From contig CP114496.1 of the NCBI GenBank assembly GCA_027186245.1, positions 9,016,001 to 9,080,000 of the forward strand: a DNA stretch of 64,000 bases, given 5' to 3'. Of this stretch, positions 11,653 to 23,151 are shown piece after piece. This stretch comes from Coriaria nepalensis (taxonomy: Eukaryota > Streptophyta > Magnoliopsida > Cucurbitales > Coriariaceae). Both the position numbers and the translations under genes were made by a program. The notes below the pieces were generated by a model. It saw nothing but the letters and a program-made list of their open reading frames with translations. It had not been told where the DNA came from and did not search any database. The number at the start of each line of letters is the position of its first letter. The stretch's first letter is position 1.

Positions 11653-12700
11653 TCAATAATTCCAAACACAATCAAGCGGCTGCTGCTGTACTTGTCCATC
11701 AATGCAGTTAGTTGATGGGTCATCATCCCTATCTTCTGAAAACTCTCCCTTTGTGTTATTCTCTTTCGAATTGATCAGTCCATGATTTTCAATCAACATC
11801 TTTATGATGAAGTGGTTCGGCATCAATACAGATTCCGGGTTGTTCACGAAACGATCAATATTGCATGGTGCATTATGAGAAGAGTGTAGATAGCTTGGAA
11901 CCGAAGTTTTAGGTAAAGGTTTTGAAGAAGGAGTAGAAGGAGTAGAAGAATAAGAAAATAAGGTTAAGTGAGAAAAGTCCGTGAGTGGTGACAATTCAGA
12001 AGGGTTTAGATTTTCCTGATACGACTTGGAATTCATTACTCCTGTAATATTAGTTCTCTTGCTAAACACCCTGTAGAGCACCCATTCGCTCTGCCGGAAA
12101 AAAAAAAAAAGTTTAAACTGTTAAGAAATTAATCTTATAGTGAACATATAGAATACTAACACTTAACAAACGGATCGAGTACGTACCTTTAATGTTTTGG
12201 TTATGGCGACGGAATATTTGCCTTCTAACCGATATTCGTGCATGACCCAGTTGCTTTTTTCGCATTTTGGCGCTCTACCTTTGTAGAAGACCAAAGTTTT
12301 CTTCATACCAATTACAAGCTGTGTTTTCCCCTTGAAGATCTCTTTATCTTTTCCGGTAGCTTTCCAATAGCCAGCTTGAGTAGCTCTATTCGTCCTCGAA
12401 CCGGTCGGATACTTCTTGTCTCTTACGCAGAAAAAATACCATTCATTTTCACCCATCCTAGCTCTCCCTTCACAACATTTATTCATTCATTCAACAAACT
12501 GTAACACATAATTACAAGAATGAAGAGAATTACTTACCGGCTAAATCCCAAGGCTCATGCTTGTTGAAATCAGCCTCACCAATTGCTATAGCAAAGAAGT
12601 TGTTGTTGGCGACTTTTGGTGTTAAGTAGTGAGTTATAAGCTCCTCATCCGTTGGATGAAATCTAAATCCAGGAGGCAATTCTATCTCCACGTTTCCCAT
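11653..12700 (-). CDS. NAC-domain transcription factor
   Basis: Three exons on the minus strand (12538-12700, 12187-12467, 11653-12090) encode 293 residues. The start [20 protein letters not shown] opens NAC subdomain A directly after a (CT)n leader. Subdomains follow with [70 protein letters not shown] and [12 protein letters not shown]. The exon layout (two breaks within the NAC domain) is the usual one. The C-terminal region from about residue 165 is Ser/Pro/Asn-rich, ends CVWNY, and is presumably the activation region. Sequence resembles the NAC79/NAC87/NAC100/CUC-related group, but I cannot assign an orthologue. KCEK replaces the commoner KGEK before the subdomain D basic region. Exon 2 acceptor (TGTGAAG) has a weak pyrimidine tract. 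Confidence 0.92.
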
Positions 12701-15494
12701 TCTCTCTCTCTCTCTCTCTCTCTCTTCTTGGGAGTGAATATCTAATCAGTAATCACACAAACGAATAGAGAAGACAACAGATGATACTAAATTTTCAAAT
12801 GGGTTGGTTCCTAAGATACAAACAAATAAGAAAAAGAAAGAGAAAATGATTTTTTTTTTTAATTCATTTTCGAAGTTAAGATACAAAGAGAAAGAAACGT
12901 ATAATAGTTTCAAGTTTTCATCTCTCCTTTTAAACTTATCTCTTACAACAACTCTCTTCCTCAACCTAAATAGTACGTAGATTGTACTTCAAAAACCATT
13001 CGTTTTAACCAAGTGGAGGGTGGTGGAATCATGAATGAGCTCAATAATGTCTAAAAGATTGACTAGGAACGATTCATTTGTTAATCATATGACCTCCAAG
13101 TGAGCTGAGGATATCTACTCTGTCGGTCAGTGGGTAAATGAGTAATGTCAAAAACTATGAATTTTGATATATATAATATGTATATGACTAAATCAAAGTC
13201 ATGATGTTAGTAATTAGTTGTTATTTTGTTTAAACAAAATCATATATTATGTTAATGACTTTTTTTAATGAAGATTAGATTTTAATCTACAACATGTCGT
13301 CATTACTGTTTTGTCTTCGATCCGTGTCTGCCTTTTGAAACATAGGTTTACTCAATGAAGATGTTATTAATGTACATTAACTATTATTATAAAGGTTGCA
13401 TTTAGGTAGACATTTATTTATATTTCATCAAGTGGGTACTATAGTATATGGATTTATATAATATATAGTATTAACATTTACATCAAAATGTAACAAAGAT
13501 TCCCTCAATTTCAACCACTTTTAAAAGTCTTGATATTATTTGAAAATATTGTTGTGGGTATTGTTTAATTATTTGTTTGCTCTTTCTATTTGGAGGAATT
13601 TTGATACTCTTGGTAACCTTCATCATGATCCGACGGCCAAGCTTTATCCAAACAGTCAACTTCAAGCAAAGAGATACAAGTTGTCAAGAATTTATCGGTA
13701 AGAAAAATGGTGGATGGAAATTTTTTTTTTCTTTTTTTGTTATAACTTTATATTTTAAATGAGAAATTCTTGCAATAAGTTCATATATCAAAAATGAAAT
13801 TATCGTTTTAAGTTAAATCTACACGATAAATATAATCTTAATCATAACCTGTAATTTTATACATCTCATACAAAAAAAATGATAGCTATGCCAATGCCAA
13901 TGCCGCTTTTTAAAATAACTTTTAGATTTGAGGGATCATAAAGTTGGGTATAATGTATATACAGGTTCTTTTTGTTTAGAAAGTTCGATATTAGTTGAGA
14001 TCTAGTCAATCAAGATATGAACCCTAGTTTGATTGGTTGAGGCTAGAAATTTGTACCAACCAAGTGTTTGACCAATTACGTGGAGATGAAATTGGTACGT
14101 GGGACCTGGTCACTCCTCTCCGAAATGGCTATAGATCAAGTTTTTGGTTAATTGGATAACCAAACAGTGCCATAATCAATTGATTTTTTTATTTTATTTT
14201 ATTAACATCGTGATTGGCTCTAAAGGGCATCAATAATATGCTAAGAGTTCAAAACATTATCTTCCTTATAAAAAGGAAAATGGTGACCTGCCCAATTCCA
14301 ACCAACCATTAACATGTAAAAATTGGACAAAGATGTTTCATATTTGTACACAAATTCACCTTTTCTTGAAGTATGCAGTAGCTTAGCAGCATATCTTTAC
14401 CTTACGGTTGATATGAATGAACCTGCCAAAAAAACCTATAGACCGAAAACAAGAGCACAAAAAATTTAATGCATACAACTTCAAGATGATGAAGACCCAG
14501 CTGCTTACCCGCAAGTTTCTCCCAGGTAGCCTCCATTAAAAAAGGGAAAATATATACCATTTTAACTTGACATCTAACTAGAAAGCACTAAATAGAATAC
14601 TTCAAATGTGTCGGAAAAATAAAGTTATAGTACACCTGCATTTCAGAAGATATGATAGTTTGTGGATCTAATCCACAAACTACAGAATGAATCACTGAAT
14701 TTATGTAAGCAGCAAAGCATGTAATAAGATTTCAGTCGCAATATTTTTAAAAACACAATGAAATTTTCCCCAGATCACCGTGTACTAGTAACCATTTTTT
14801 CCCGGGGGAAAAAAAAAGAAAAAGAAATCCAAAAACTGGCAAAGGCATTATTGCTAATAGGTTTTTCTGGGTACAAGATAAGAGAATAAAGCATGGCAAT
14901 TTTTGTTCGGAGCTGTGGACATGGATAGATAAAAAAAGCCAATAGGATCTTTAGACAAGACATTTGGTTCCTTTATAAGAGGAGAAGCATCAAGGTGGGG
15001 GGCCATGAGTGTGAGTCAATGTCAAACGCTGGTTCATCTGGTCTTCCGGTTTTAGGCAGAATAGGCTTCATCAAAGAGACAGTAGTAGGCTTGGCTGGCT
15101 TCAGGGGCTTCATAGATTCTCAAGCTGTTTTTTGTGGGAAGGGGACAAGGCAACAGAGGTAAAACAGTTGTATCAGAATTCTTCAAGTATAGGTAGAGAC
15201 TGGACAGGTTAAAGTTATCAGGCAGATGCAAGTATGGATAATGGTCTATGTCTAGGTAACTAATTGCCCGTTTAAGTAAATAACAATAAGACAGAGATAC
15301 CTGCCAGGTGGCTAAAAGACTAGTAACCATAGTTTCTTCGCCGAGAAGAATGATTTTGTCCAGATCCCCTAGTGAAAGAAGAAGCCAAAGGATCAGGAGA
15401 GGTCACATATGAAAAGTAAGTTTTTGTTTTCATATGGAAAGGATTTCCTTGGCATATTTTGATATTGCAGCTACTTCTCAAAGAGAAAAGATTA
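12701..15494. other. Intergenic between NAC and KH genes
   Basis: A (TC)n run at 12701-12725 lies just upstream of the NAC start codon and is probably its 5' UTR. The rest is AT-rich, without a supported gene; short open frames at 12746-12964 and 13483-13762 have no recognisable protein features. About 14330-15494 is less AT-rich and probably includes the 3' UTR of the KH gene on the minus strand. Confidence 0.55.
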
Positions 15495-17362
15495 TTACCC
15501 AGAACTACCACTCCGTCCCGAAGAATAACTGCCATAAGCTCCATAAGCACTGCCACCACTTCCCACCTATAAATATTAAAATAAGTAATAAATGAATGAA
15601 ACAATACACCAAAAAACAGATAATCAATCAGCTTCCACCTTTTCCCTTCTTAAAAAATGGAGAGGTAGAGACATCTATACATACCAGTGAACCACCATAG
15701 CTTCCATAACCATCTCCAGAAGGTAAAGTACTTGAGCCACCATACGAACCAGAGTAGGAATTGCCACGACCATGTCTTTTACTGTCCCTACTATCATAGT
15801 TTAGACCCTCTGAATTATCAGGTGGCAAGGGAAGATATGGCAGAACTGGCAGAAGAGCAGACATTCCACCTTCCCTGTCGAAAAGATTTGCTCGTAACCT
15901 TGTAACTACTTGTATAAGAGCATCCTTGGCAATATCAAGATCTCCAGAAATCTGTGGGGAAAAAAAAGTCAATCATCCATATCAATTGTAACCATATTTG
16001 AAATTTGACAAGAATCTCCACCTGGACCATCTCATCATCATCAGATGCAATTTTGGGAAGATTTTCCTTTGAAAGTATTCGGATGTTAGCTTTTGTCTGT
16101 CTTCTCATCTCAGTAACTATAGCTCCTCCTTTACCGATCAGGCATCCAATCCTTGATGTTGGAACAAGTACGCGGGTTGTGAATGATATAATTCCAGAGT
16201 CTCTTTCAACCTTCTCACTACATCTGGGTTGCAACCTCAGAGCAGCTTCAATTGTAGGAGACAAAGTGTCTTCAAAATACTCTTTAGCTGATATAGTTAT
16301 TAAGCAATCATCACCTTCACTAGCCGAACTATCAACTTTTATCCCAGCTCGAGTCTCTTGCCTGATCTGATTGATTATCACACCACCCTTACCAATGACA
16401 CCTCCAATATTTTCAGTCCGGCATATTAATCGAAGATTAAATTCTTTTGAGGATGATTCATCCCTTGGAGCTGAATATAAGGACCTTGACCAGTCAGAAG
16501 TGTCGCCTTTGTATCCTCCATAAGGACCCATAAGTGGAGCTAGTCCTACAATTGGGGCACCATTAGGTGCCATGAGAGAACCACCAGAAGTGTAGACATT
16601 TGGTACTGCAGAAGTAAGCAGATGCTGAGATCTTGAGGGATTATCGTGGAGACGTGATGCTATTTGAAATAGGGCCTTCTTCACAATTGAAGCTTCTCCA
16701 GATATCTAACCCCGTTACTAATTAGTAAAAAATAAACCCAAAAAATTGAAGCTAAAAAAGAAAATAAAAAAACTAGTCAAGATTACCTGAACAAGTTCAT
16801 CTGCTCTTAGAGCACAAGAGGGCAAATGTTCATCCTTTAGAATGCGAATCTGAGCACTAGTTTCACTACGAATATTCTGAACAATCTGTCCGCCTTTTCC
16901 GATAATACAACCAATTTGATCAGAAGGAACAAGAAGCCTTGCAGTGACTTGGCGACCTCCTTCAGAATCATCATCATGAAGCTCTTCAGCCACAACTCTG
17001 TCATGAATCTTGAACAAAGCATCATGAGCAGGAGATACGAAATCATCACTCTCTTCAAAAGCATTAGACTCTTCACTTGAGCTATAGATAGTTATGACCC
17101 GCTCCTCGGATCCAGGAACTGTCTCACCAATTCTGATCTTTGATTTAGTGTCTGCCCTTAGCTGCTTCACTATCTCCCCTCCCCTACCTATGACACTTCC
17201 AATCTTTCTCACAGGGCACAAATAGCGGTACACAGTATCTTCTGAATCGATGATGAATGGGTCTCTATCATCACCGGAATTTCTTCGCTTATTTCCTCCA
17301 TTTTCAGAATAATCAGACTGAGAATGAGACCTCTTTCCGTAACTATTACGATGACCAGTCAT
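15495..17362 (-). CDS. KH-domain RNA-binding protein (PCBP/HEN4-like), four KH domains
   Basis: Four coding exons on the minus strand (16787-17362, 16022-16705, 15685-15951, 15495-15566), all phase 0, encode 532 residues. The chosen ATG (17362) begins MTGHRNSYGKRSHSQ; the frame upstream runs into a splice acceptor at 17381, so a 5' UTR intron is likely (donor 17750/17751). Four type-I KH domains carry GXXG loops: GRGG at 59-62, GKGG at 155-158, GKGG at 297-300 and GKGG at 383-386. KH1-KH2 and KH3-KH4 form two tandem pairs separated by a Gly/Pro/Ser linker. The tail is Gly/Ser/Tyr-rich and ends SSGRSGSSG. Relatives such as Arabidopsis At4g18375, At2g22600, RCF3 and HEN4 act in pre-mRNA processing in the nucleus. 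Two exon ends fall at the same KH position (VQ|ISG), a sign of internal duplication. Confidence 0.93.
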
Positions 17363-17699
17363 TTGAACTTGTGATTCTACCTGCATCCAGAATAACGCAC
17401 ACATCATCTAAATAAATGGTGTAATTGCATGAGAGAATAGGACATCTTAACAAAAGGCAAGAACCATAAGAGCAGGAATCAATGTTCTGCTTTTAATATG
17501 GAATTCCATTCATGTACCAAAAAGGCCTCAACATTTAGCTCAATCCAGTTATTCTAGCTAGCACGAAGCAACATTACAACTACAAGAAAAAACTGAAATT
17601 CAATCAATCTAAGAAAATTTATCGTCAATCGGCAATTCAACTCCCAAATTACATGGAAAAATTAGTTCCATAAACAAAGAAACGAAATTCAAAGAGAAA

Positions 17700-17910
17700 A
17701 AAAAAAAAGATTCAAAATAAATGTGGAAAGAAAGAGAAGATTCGCGGTACCTTCAATCAGGAGAACAGCCTGAAGAGGGATGAAAACAGTGGAGGAAACA
17801 GAGGAAAGAGAGAATGATGGCGAAGAGGGAGGGTGATTTTAGCGAGAGAGATTTGGGAAATTTTGGGTTATGAGCGACCCTTCTCTCTGTGTCCGACTCT
17901 AGGGTTTTGA
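17700..17910 (-). promoter_or_regulatory. KH gene first non-coding exon and telo-box
   Basis: The 5' UTR exon ends at 17751 before a GTACCG donor. Upstream, at about 17900-17909, lies CTAGGGTTTT, which contains a telo-box (AAACCCTA on the minus strand). This element is frequent near starts of plant RNA-processing and translation genes. Confidence 0.45.
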
Positions 17911-18942
17911 CCACGACGTAGTTATGCTTTTCATTTTCCTTAACGATAGTTATGCTTTTAATTTTCCTTAACGAATTTTAGGGTCAGCTTCAACAATTGA
18001 ATTAATAAAAGGGATGATTAGTTAAATGGATAATTAGGTGGGAAACATTTTTGCAACATAGACTTATTTTGAAAAATTATGTTTTTTGATATATATACTG
18101 ATTCTCCAATCCATGATCATGATTTCATATTGAATTCCATATTAGTCTCGTTCGAAATTTTTATCTATATATTTCATACTAGTTCGAAATATTATAAAGT
18201 TATTTAATTTAAAATAAAAATTCTTAAAATTGATTAAAATATTTTGGTCTCAGAATTTGGACCTAGACATTCATTTTAGACTTGAAATTTCGGTCCAACA
18301 ACGATGTTGTTAAATCATTAAAAATTCATATATATATATATATATATAATAAAATTAGACTCTTAGAAGTTTCCATAAAATCTATGAATACCTCAATCAG
18401 AATTATATAATCTGAGATAAAAATCTAAAAGTTGATTGAATAATTTTGACTTTTCAAACCAAAACTCATGATTTCAGACAAAAACTCATGATTTTGGATC
18501 GGATTTTCAAAGCAATTTTGAATTGAAATTAATATTAGACCTGATTTCAGATAGTTGACGAGTAGATTTGTTTATGTAGAGTTTCTGATCAACTTTTTAG
18601 TCTACCATATATTTGTTTAGATTATTTTGTGAAAATGCAATGATTATTCATTTTATTCCATTATTGAATTTAATTACATATCAAACTTTTTAGTATTTCC
18701 GATCGTTTTTCACATAATCAATATTGATGTAATAAAATTTTAATATTCAACACCAATTATATTAAAACACTTATAATTTTGGATTTTTTTAATCCTGTTA
18801 TATCAATAATAAAAAATTAATTATAATTTTAGCTTAAATTAATTACTTTCTTTATAATTTTATCTAAAATATGTTTATAATTCCTATTTTATACCTTTAT
18901 TTTATTTTTCTCATTTTAATCCAAATTCTATTAATGGAGCTT

Positions 18943-19082
18943 GAGCTCCAAATCTACGCTTAACCCTTATGAAGGCCAAGCTCCGGATCTAAACTCGTCT
19001 TCTATTGATAAAGATCGGAGCTCATAGAGGTGAATCTAAGCTCTAACCTTCGTCCATGTAAGTTGAGCTTAGATTTGGACTC
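18943..19082. repeat. Nested inverted repeat in AT-rich spacer
   Basis: The outer arms are 18943-18964 (GAGCTCCAAATCTACGC) and 19062-19082 (AGCTTAGATTTGGACTC), complementary with few mismatches. Inner arms are 18979-18989 (AGCTCCGGATC) and 19013-19023 (GATCGGAGCTC). The word AATCTAAGCTC recurs between them. It could fold into a long hairpin; origin unknown. Confidence 0.55.
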
Positions 19083-19564
19083 GGTCGATCTCCATGGAGC
19101 CCTATGGTGAAAATGGAAGAAACAAGTAAAGCAAGGGTATAAATAGATTTATAAAAATATTTGAGAAAATAATTAATTTATAATTTTTATTATTAAATGT
19201 GATAAGATTAAAAATCTATATTTATATATATTTTAATATGATTGATGTGATGTATCAAAATTTTATTATATTAGAATTGATTATCTAAAAAATAATTAAA
19301 TAGATTAAAAAATTAGATGAAAATTATATGTATATAAATTCATAAAATCTGAACTATATAAAAATTAAAAAATAAATTTATTCTTCTTTATTTTTTAAAC
19401 AAATTTAGTAAATATAACATAAATAATTAATATAATTTACTGTTAAAATTTTATTAAAATATTGACGTGACATTTGCATCAAAAAATATCTCATAAGTGG
19501 AAGTGTATATATATATTTTACATAAATATACAGTTAACCGTCAAACCAAATTATCCAAATTTCT

Positions 19565-19640
19565 CATACATCATTCAAATGCAGTCCAAAGCCCAGCCCA
19601 AATCATTCATACATCATTCAAATGCAGTCCAAAGCCCATG
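19565..19640. repeat. Tandem duplication carrying site II (GCCCA) elements
   Basis: The segment CATACATCATTCAAATGCAG plus TCCAAAGCCCA occurs at 19565 and again 43 bases downstream at 19608. Each copy ends in AAGCCCA, and AGCCCA words also occur at about 19592 and 19652. TGGGCT/AGCCCA site II elements are typical of plant promoters for housekeeping and organelle genes. The position suits the promoter of the damaged gene that follows. Confidence 0.6.
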
Positions 19641-19983
19641 TTTCATCTTATAGCCCACATAACGTCCTGTAATTTTCTTTCTCGGCTTTTTCTCTGTCTG
19701 AACCAAATCCATCACATCTCATTCCCCCCTCTTATTCTCCTCATCTTCTTCAATCGTTACCAACTCCACGATTCAAGTTCCATAACATATCTATGCGATT
19801 ATATTTAACCATTTATCGATTCAGTCTCTCCATCTTAATCGATTTAGTACTGAAATTATGTTGATTGATTGGATTCAGATGGGGAAAATTTGAATTTTCT
19901 GCGGTTGTTTCTTCTGAAATGGTCTGTAACCATAAGTTCATAACTCAATCTCGGTCTGCAGTTCCATTGACCAGCCCACAACC

Positions 19984-20580
19984 ATGGCGAAGTCAGTCAA
20001 TTTATCGTAGAACAGAAAAGTTCCCAATTCAAGCACTGTTTGCCCTCAATCTCCATCCGCTGTAATCGATATCGTAATCCTGATCGCTGCGATCGTTTCT
20101 TCGTCGTTTCTACTCTTCCCTTACGTCAAATTCCTAACCCTAGAATCCATCGAAATCTCATCCGAAATCCTCGAATTAATCGGAGAAGAAATCTCAGAAG
20201 CTTCAACGCCATGGATTTACGGATCGATCGGAATAATCGTCTTCTCCGCTTCATCATCTGCTTGGGTTGTTCTATCATGTACAACAAGCAGGAAGAAGAA
20301 GTGTAGGAATCCGAATTGTAGGGGATTGAGAAACGCAGGTGCGTTTTATATAAAGCAAGAAACAGAGGAGGAGCTTGTGAAGAAGAAGAAGGAGAAAAAG
20401 TGTTCGATTCCGAGTATAAGAGACTGGATTCGAAACAGGCGTTTTGAATTCAGTAGAGACCGTCAACGGGAATTGGAAACGGAGCTTAAGAAGCTAGCGC
20501 CGGTGAATGGAAGAGCTGTGCTTGTTTTAATAGCGAGATGCGGTTTCATTGATCAGTTTTGTAAAATTAAAGAGAATAGA
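19984..20580 (+). pseudogene. Ribosomal-L34e-superfamily-like membrane protein, disrupted
   Basis: The frame starting at ATG 19984 (ACC ATG GCG) hits TAG at 20008-20010 (codon 9) and then stays open to the end. After the stop it reads VCPQSPSAVIDIVILIAAI, a hydrophobic N-terminal segment, a second hydrophobic segment, then KKCRNPNCRGLRNAG and FSRDRQRELETELKKLAPVNGRAVLVLIARCG. These match plant proteins labelled ribosomal L34e superfamily (At5g19025 type: two membrane segments, CxNPNCxGLR, GRAVL...RCG). There is no in-frame ATG between the TAG and the conserved C-terminal part. The family's RCGCxV...GP tail is replaced by FIDQFCKIKENRKKK next to a poly-A run. Best read as a pseudogene. Alternatives are a 5' intron that bypasses the TAG or a non-AUG start. 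Confidence 0.65.
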
Positions 20581-21046
20581 AAAAAAAAATTAATATTGAT
20601 TTATTTTAATTATATATAATAAAATTATATATTTAAATAATTTTAATTAATTTTTTTGTAATTTTTTTTAAATTTGTTTTTAAAAATATATATATAATAA
20701 GAATATAAATAAATGGAAACGACACCGTTTAATTGTCGCCAGCTTAAACTTTCAAGGAAAGTTTGAACCGACGCCGGATGGCGCGGGGCGGATATCTCGA
20801 TGCTGATCATCTCTTAGATTACTACGCCATTCTTAGCCGTCTTCAAAACCCAAACCAAATTCTCTCCCTCTCTCTCTCTCAGCATGAATCAGAAGAAGCA
20901 GCAGTATTCATTCACACCATTTCCTCCTTCTAATGCTCGGATCTGAAGGACTTAGAGTTTGATCTGTCCCTGAAAAGTGAAATCTCAAGGTACTAATTTT
21001 CTCTGCAGCTTGCATAATCTTTTCCAGTTTCTCTCAATTTGAGAAT

Positions 21047-23151
21047 ATGGAAATTCCACTGTCGCGTTACCACAGCATTGTTTACGCTCAGCTTCCGAAT
21101 TCTTCTAGCTCTAGCTCTACTCCTAGCTCTAGGTATTTTCCGTTTACATTTTCAGATCCCAAGTTTTCCAGAAAACTATCTTTCTTCTCCGGATTCCCTT
21201 CTATTCGACGAAAATGGAGAAACCCATTTCGTTTAGTCAAGTGTTCTTCCACAGAGCACGAGCAAAAGCCACGCCTTAAGCCTAAACCTTCCAAAATAGA
21301 TATCAACCATATTACCGAGCCGTTAGCAGAACAGATCCAGATCAAAACACCCAGTTCAGGGATTTGCTTTCAGATAGAGAAGCTGGTTTTAAGTAAAAGG
21401 TACAGAGAAGCATTTGAGTTGTTTGAAATTCTAGAGATTGAGGGTGGTTTCGATATAAATAGTAGTACTTTTGACTCATTGATTAGTGCTTGCATTGGTT
21501 TGAAATCAATCAGAGGACTAAAGAGAGTGATTAATTGCATGACGAGTATTGGGTTCGAAGCAAATCTGTATATGAACAATAGGGTTCTTCTCATGCATGT
21601 AAAATGTGGTATGATGACTGATGCCCATAAACTGTTCGATGAAATGCCTGAAAGAAACTTAGTTTCATGGAACACAACAATTTCCGGAACCGTAGACTCC
21701 GGAAACTACATAGATGCGTTCAGATTCTTTTCACTCTTATGGGAGGAATCTTCAGACGTTGGGTCCCGCACTTTTGCCACCATGATCCGAGCATGTTCTG
21801 GGTTGGAAGTTATTTCTGTTGGAAAACAGTTACATTCGTGTGCTTTAAAAATGGGCCTTGGAGAAGATATCTTTGTATCGTGTTCCTTAATTGATAGGTA
21901 TAGTAAATGTGGAAGCATTGTCTTTGATGAGATGCCGGAAAAATCAACGGAATCGATCAGAGCGGGTTATGCTCTTCACGGTTTTACCGAACAAGCTCTG
22001 GATTTATACTATGAGATGTGGGATTCTAGGGTTAAAATGGACCATTTCATATTTTCTATAGTTATAAGGATTTCTACAAGGTTAGCTTCATTAGAACATG
22101 CTAAGCAAGCTCATGCCGGTTTGGTTCGGAATGGGTTTGGACTAGACATAGTAGCTAATACTGCCCTTGTGAATTTCTATAGCAAATGGGGTAGAATTAA
22201 TGATGCTAGACAAGTTTTCGATAAAATGCCTTGCAAGAATTTAATATCATGGAATGCTTTTTGATTTCTGGGTATGGAAAACATGGCCGAGGAGAAGAAG
22301 CTGTAGCAGTGTTTGAAGAAATGGTTCAGGAAGGATTGAAACCAAACCATATCACTTTTCTAGCCGTTTTATCCGCTTGTAGTTATTCGGGTTTGTCTCA
22401 AATTGGGTGGGAAATTTTCCAATCAATGAGCAGCGATTATAAGATCAAGACGCGAGCCATGCATTATGCTTGTATGATTGAATTGCTTGGAAGAGAAGGG
22501 CTTTTAGATGAAGCCTTTGCTCTAATAAAAGACTCTCCTTTCAAACCTAGTGCAAATATGTGGGGTGGTTTGTTAACAGCTTGTAGGATCCATGAAAATC
22601 TTGAGCTTGGAAAATTTGCCGTAGAAAAACTTTATGGGATGGAACCTGAAAAACTTAGCAATTACATTGTTCTATTGAATCTTTACAGTAGGTCCGGAAA
22701 TTTACAAGAAGCAGGTTTGGTTTTAAATACGCTAAAAAGAAAAGGATTGAGGATGCATCTGGCTTGTAGTTGGATCGAAGTTAAAAGACAGCCTTATGTT
22801 TTTATTTCTGGGGAAAAGAAACGGGCTGCAATGAAAGAGGTTTATGAGAAAGTGGATGAGTTGATGTTTGAGATTTCGAAAAAGGGGTTTAGTCCTGGAA
22901 AAAAGGTTCTTCTGCCGGATGTGGATGAGGAGGTGGGGATGGTGCTGTATTATAGCGAGAAATTGGCGATTGCTTTTGGGATTTTGAATCAGAGTTCTTT
23001 GCAGATCATGCAGAGCCATAGGATTTGTAGGGATTGTCACGAGGCTATTAAGTTGATCTCTTTGGTTACTTGGCGGGAGATTGTAGTTAGAGATGCTAGT
23101 CGATTCCACCATTTTCAACACGGGTCTTGTTCTTGTGGAGATTATTGGTGA
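21047..23151 (+). pseudogene. PPR-DYW protein (At5g50390/EMB3141-like) with frameshift and eroded motifs
   Basis: A single-exon PLS-class pentatricopeptide protein beginning MEIPLSRYHSI, with a plastid-like Ser-rich leader, then PPR motifs (VSWNTTISG, FDEMPERNLV) and E/E+/DYW domains ending CSCGDYW. The first frame stops at 22262-22264 just after KNLISWNAF. The downstream frame continues with LISGYGKHGRG. The break sits in a TTTTT run at about 22257-22261, where relatives would need three or six T to stay in frame. Other damage is visible: GSI-VFDEMPEKST-ESIRAGY lacks about five and three residues normally found in that PPR motif, SGEKKRAAM lacks the usual SH, and the DYW deaminase ligand HSE is YSE. 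The RDC/CRDCH zinc cysteines remain. Likely a decayed copy of a chloroplast RNA-processing gene. A homopolymer sequencing error could explain the frameshift but not the other changes. Confidence 0.8.

Larger units (their letters stand above)
17911..19983. other. AT-rich intergenic with nested inverted repeat and tandem site II elements
   Basis: No gene recognised. It holds a (TA)n tract near 18329-18349, a less AT-rich nested inverted repeat at 18943-19082, and a 43-base-offset duplication with GCCCA elements at 19565-19640. Confidence 0.55.

Noticed and set aside
15052..15330. 92-residue minus-strand frame after the KH stop
   Set aside because: It falls in the probable 3' UTR and has no KH motif, GXXG loop or splice support as a further exon.
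20700..20770. A possible last exon for the L34e relic (TGTCGCCAGCTTAAACTTTC)
   Set aside because: It vaguely resembles the missing C-terminus, but splicing from the candidate donor after RCG gives an immediate stop.
22231..23151. Second PPR frame as a separate gene starting MQEFNIMECF
   Set aside because: Its first residues are out-of-frame translation of the upstream PPR; homology begins at LISGYG, so it is the rest of the same broken gene.
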